8,024 nt of DNA, from contig JBFGCT010000184.1 in the NCBI GenBank assembly GCA_041581055.1, forward strand, positions 1-8,024. The letters run 5' to 3'. The position numbers and the translations under genes were made by a program. This DNA comes from JBFGCT01 sp041581055 (GTDB lineage Bacteria; Actinomycetota; Acidimicrobiia; Acidimicrobiales; Ilumatobacteraceae). The notes under the pieces were generated by a model. The model ran no database searches. It was not told where the DNA came from and was given only the letters and a program-made list of their open reading frames with translations. Below, piece after piece: positions 6,199 through 8,024 of the stretch. The number at the start of each line of letters is the position of its first letter. Positions within the stretch are counted from its first letter, which is position 1.

Positions 6199-7686
6199 AT
6201 GATCAACGAACCCGATTTCCGCATCACGCCGCTGAGGTTGATCCGCACGTGGTTCCTGAACGGGCTCAACGGGACGGTGTTCTTGTGCACGTGGGGCCGG
6301 CGCGTGCTGCACGAGGGCCGGTTCCGCCACCGCCGCTGGACCGACTGGGCGCGGGCGTTTCACATCACGCCGGCGCACCACCTGACGCCGGCGAGCGAGG
6401 ACGACGTCCGCCGGATCGTGCGCGCCGCGCGGAAGGTGCGCGTCGTCGGCGCCGGACACTCCTTCAACGCCGCGCCGCTGACCGACGAGACGATGCTCTC
6501 GCTCGACCAGCTCGACGGGGTCGAGCTGATCCCCGATCCGGAGCGGGCCGGCTGGGCGATCGCCCGAGTGCAGGCCGGGATTCGGCTGCGGGCGCTCAAC
6601 GAGAAGCTCGCCGCCGACGGCTTCGCGCTGAGCGTCGCCGGGTCGACCGACCCGCAGTCGGTCGGCGGGCTCGTCGCCACCGACCTGCACGGCACCGGCC
6701 GCGACCACGGGTTCCTGTCCGAGAGTCTGCTGTCGCTGCGGATCGTCGACGGGCAGGGTCGAGTCGCCGACCACCGCCCGGGCGACGACGTCTTCCACGC
6801 CGCGATCGGTGGGTTCGGAACGTGTGGCGTCGTCGTCGGCGCGGACATCGCGGTCGAGCCGGCGTACAACCTGGCGACGTCGGTCAAGGTCGTGGACCGC
6901 CGCTGGGCCGAGGAGAACATCGACGCGTTGTTGGCCGAGAACAGCCATCTCAGCTTCTACTACTTCGGCGGCTTCGCCCGCGATGACGCCCAGGACGAGA
7001 CGGAGGGCCTGACCGTCGTGCGGATGAACCGGTGGCGGCGGACGGTCGACCCACCGAGCCAGTTCCTGCGCACCCGCAGCCTCGTCGCCGAACTGGCCGA
7101 CCTCGTGTTCTCCGGATTCCTGTTCGACGCGGCACGGATGCTGCACATCGCCAACCCGGTGGCGCGGATCGGCCTGCGGCTGTACGGCTTCGTCGTCAAC
7201 CAGCGCGAGATCGTCTATCCGGCGGCGCAGGGCTTCGCCCGCACCCTCTACTACCGGCATGACGAGATCGAGTACGGCGTCCCGTTCGAGCGTTATCAGG
7301 AGTGTCTCCTCGCCGTCCGCAAACTGCTCCTGGGGCGCCGCTATCCGACGATCGTCGAGGTGCGCTTCACGCCCGACAACTCCCAGGCGCTGCTCGGCCC
7401 CGGCGTCGGACGCCGAACCGCGTACATCGAGCTGGCGTCCAGCATGGTCCGGCCGACCGATCCGATCTTCGAGGAGTTCGAGGCGATCGTCCGCGCCCAC
7501 GGCGGCCAGCCCCATCTCGGCAAGAAGACCTACATCGGCCCCGACGAGCTCGCCGAGATCTACGGCGAGGTCAAGATGCGCCGGTTCGAGTCCGCTCGCT
7601 GCCGCCAGGATCCCGACGGCAAGTTCCTCAACGACTACGCGCTGTCGTTGCTCGGCGCGAAGCCGCGGGTCGCGCAGCGGGCCTGA
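6199..7686 (+). CDS. FAD-linked aldonolactone (L-gulono/D-arabinono-1,4-lactone) oxidase-like protein
   Basis: The 495 residues match the vanillyl-alcohol-oxidase superfamily, aldonolactone oxidase branch. The FAD-binding PCMH-type domain spans about 55-220, with VVGAGHSFN at 82-90. His87 is at the position that carries covalent FAD in many members. GSTDPQSVGG and HGTG at 164-167 continue the flavin site. The C-terminal D-arabinono-lactone-oxidase domain has RHDEIEYGVPF from 353, HLGK at 439-442 (usually HWGK) and DPDGKF at 471-476. Family members oxidise L-gulono-, L-galactono- or D-arabinono-1,4-lactone to ascorbate-type products, using oxygen or another acceptor; substrate and acceptor are not determined here. 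About 45 Arg/Trp-rich residues precede the typical family start (WTDWARAF), an extension without a clear signal peptide. It is divergent from a lactonase gene and convergent with ftsK. A distant sugar or alditol oxidase role is the main alternative. Confidence 0.85.
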   Translation: MINEPDFRITPLRLIRTWFLNGLNGTVFLCTWGRRVLHEGRFRHRRWTDWARAFHITPAHHLTPASEDDVRRIVRAARKVRVVGAGHSFNAAPLTDETMLSLDQLDGVELIPDPERAGWAIARVQAGIRLRALNEKLAADGFALSVAGSTDPQSVGGLVATDLHGTGRDHGFLSESLLSLRIVDGQGRVADHRPGDDVFHAAIGGFGTCGVVVGADIAVEPAYNLATSVKVVDRRWAEENIDALLAENSHLSFYYFGGFARDDAQDETEGLTVVRMNRWRRTVDPPSQFLRTRSLVAELADLVFSGFLFDAARMLHIANPVARIGLRLYGFVVNQREIVYPAAQGFARTLYYRHDEIEYGVPFERYQECLLAVRKLLLGRRYPTIVEVRFTPDNSQALLGPGVGRRTAYIELASSMVRPTDPIFEEFEAIVRAHGGQPHLGKKTYIGPDELAEIYGEVKMRRFESARCRQDPDGKFLNDYALSLLGAKPRVAQRA

Positions 7687-7701
7687 CGCCTCAGGAGACT
7701 C

Positions 7702-7868
7702 CTAGTGCCGTGACCGTGAACGTTCGGGGTGTCGACGTCGAGTCGAGTTCGTCGGTCGCAAGGCGCGGCGACGACTGCGCAGCCTTGCACTGCGGTGAGG
7801 AGCGGCAACGCAGCGAGCGGCGAACTCGGCCGGCGGAACACCGCAAACGTTTGCGGTCAGGGCACTAG
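7702..7868. repeat. MITE-like or REP-like fold-back element with terminal inverted repeats
   Basis: The ends are 15-base inverted repeats with one mismatch: 7702-7716 (CTAGTGCCGTGACCG) and 7854-7868 (CGGTCAGGGCACTAG). Similarity continues inward for about 30 bases. CTAG stands at both ends and may be a duplicated target or part of the repeat. Inside, CGAGTTCG at 7744-7751 pairs with CGAACTCG at 7821-7828. GCAAGGC at 7758-7764 pairs with GCCTTGC at 7782-7788, and that stem extends by three pairs past a bulged A at 7781. CCGCAAACGTTTGCGG at 7841-7856 is a perfect 16-base palindrome. No credible gene lies inside. The element fills the gap between two convergent genes and could also stop transcription from both sides. 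That it is mobile is inferred from structure; only one copy is in view. Confidence 0.6.
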
Positions 7869-8024
7869 TCGTTCTGCTGGAGGAGCTCGAACTCCACGAC
7901 GGTCATCAGCACCGATCGCGACTTGGAGACCTCGCTCCGCCCGACGACGCCGCGTTGCTCGAGCAGGTCCATGATGCGCCCGGCGCGAGCGAAGCCGACC
8001 TTCAACTTGCGCTGCAGCATCGAC
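7865..8024 (-). CDS. ftsK: DNA translocase FtsK, C-terminal gamma domain (5' part outside window)
   Basis: The last 53 codons before a TAG stop at 7865-7867 are visible. They read SMLQRKLKVGFARAGRIMD, then a segment with LLEQRGVVGRSEVSKSR, and end EFELLQQND. This is the winged-helix gamma domain of FtsK/SpoIIIE, which recognises the oriented KOPS/SRS chromosome motifs and, in species where it has been studied, contacts XerD. FtsK pumps DNA through the closing division septum. The motor and membrane domains lie beyond the right edge. The stop codon sits inside the right terminal repeat of the adjoining fold-back element, so the last residues border a possible insertion site. The gamma-domain residues themselves look normal. 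Confidence 0.93.
   Translation of the reverse strand, partial: SMLQRKLKVGFARAGRIMDLLEQRGVVGRSEVSKSRSVLMTVVEFELLQQND

Noticed and set aside
6145..7515. Minus-strand frame of 456 codons
   Set aside because: It is antisense to the FAD oxidase gene, which has a complete set of family motifs; the antisense product is Arg/Asp/Val-rich with no recognisable fold.

Overview
The window is about 8 kb of very GC-rich DNA. Its gene order (ftsK end, rimO, pgsA, cinA), its Thr-rich membrane-anchored surface protein and its use of GTG starts suggest a high-GC actinobacterium. A marine or soil Acidimicrobiia-like lineage (Ilumatobacter type) is my best guess, but that is inference from style, not from a marker gene.

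Layout from left to right. Positions 1-1773 (minus strand) hold the N-terminal 591 codons of a large exported protein that runs off the left edge: membrane anchor, Thr linker, PKD-like domain, then a predicted parallel beta-helix with very long glycine-rich loops. Upstream of it on the same strand are cinA (1822-3081), pgsA (3106-3669) and rimO (3669-5030). These are tightly spaced (1-base overlap, 24-base gap, 48-base gap) and look like one transcription unit read rimO to pgsA to cinA, possibly continuing into the glycine-rich gene. Next comes an SMP-30/gluconolactonase-family gene (5092-6039, minus). It is divergent from a vanillyl-alcohol-oxidase-type FAD enzyme of the aldonolactone oxidase family (6199-7686, plus). 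The right edge carries the last 53 codons of ftsK (7865-8024, minus).

How the genes fit together. rimO (ribosomal protein S12 methylthiolation), pgsA (phosphatidylglycerophosphate synthesis), cinA (nucleotide/NMN salvage) and ftsK (chromosome translocation) are housekeeping genes that are often neighbours in Gram-positive bacteria. The lactonase/lactone-oxidase pair between ftsK and rimO looks like an insertion into that neighbourhood. The two enzymes act on chemically related sugar lactones and may form a small metabolic module.

The most notable non-coding feature is a roughly 167-bp fold-back element (7702-7868) between the convergent oxidase and ftsK genes. It has CTAG at both ends, near-perfect 15-bp terminal inverted repeats, nested internal hairpins and no coding capacity. 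It looks like a MITE-type or REP-type mobile repeat, and its right end contains the ftsK stop codon. No tRNA, rRNA, CRISPR array or complete insertion sequence is visible. Long open frames antisense to the real genes are GC-driven shadows.
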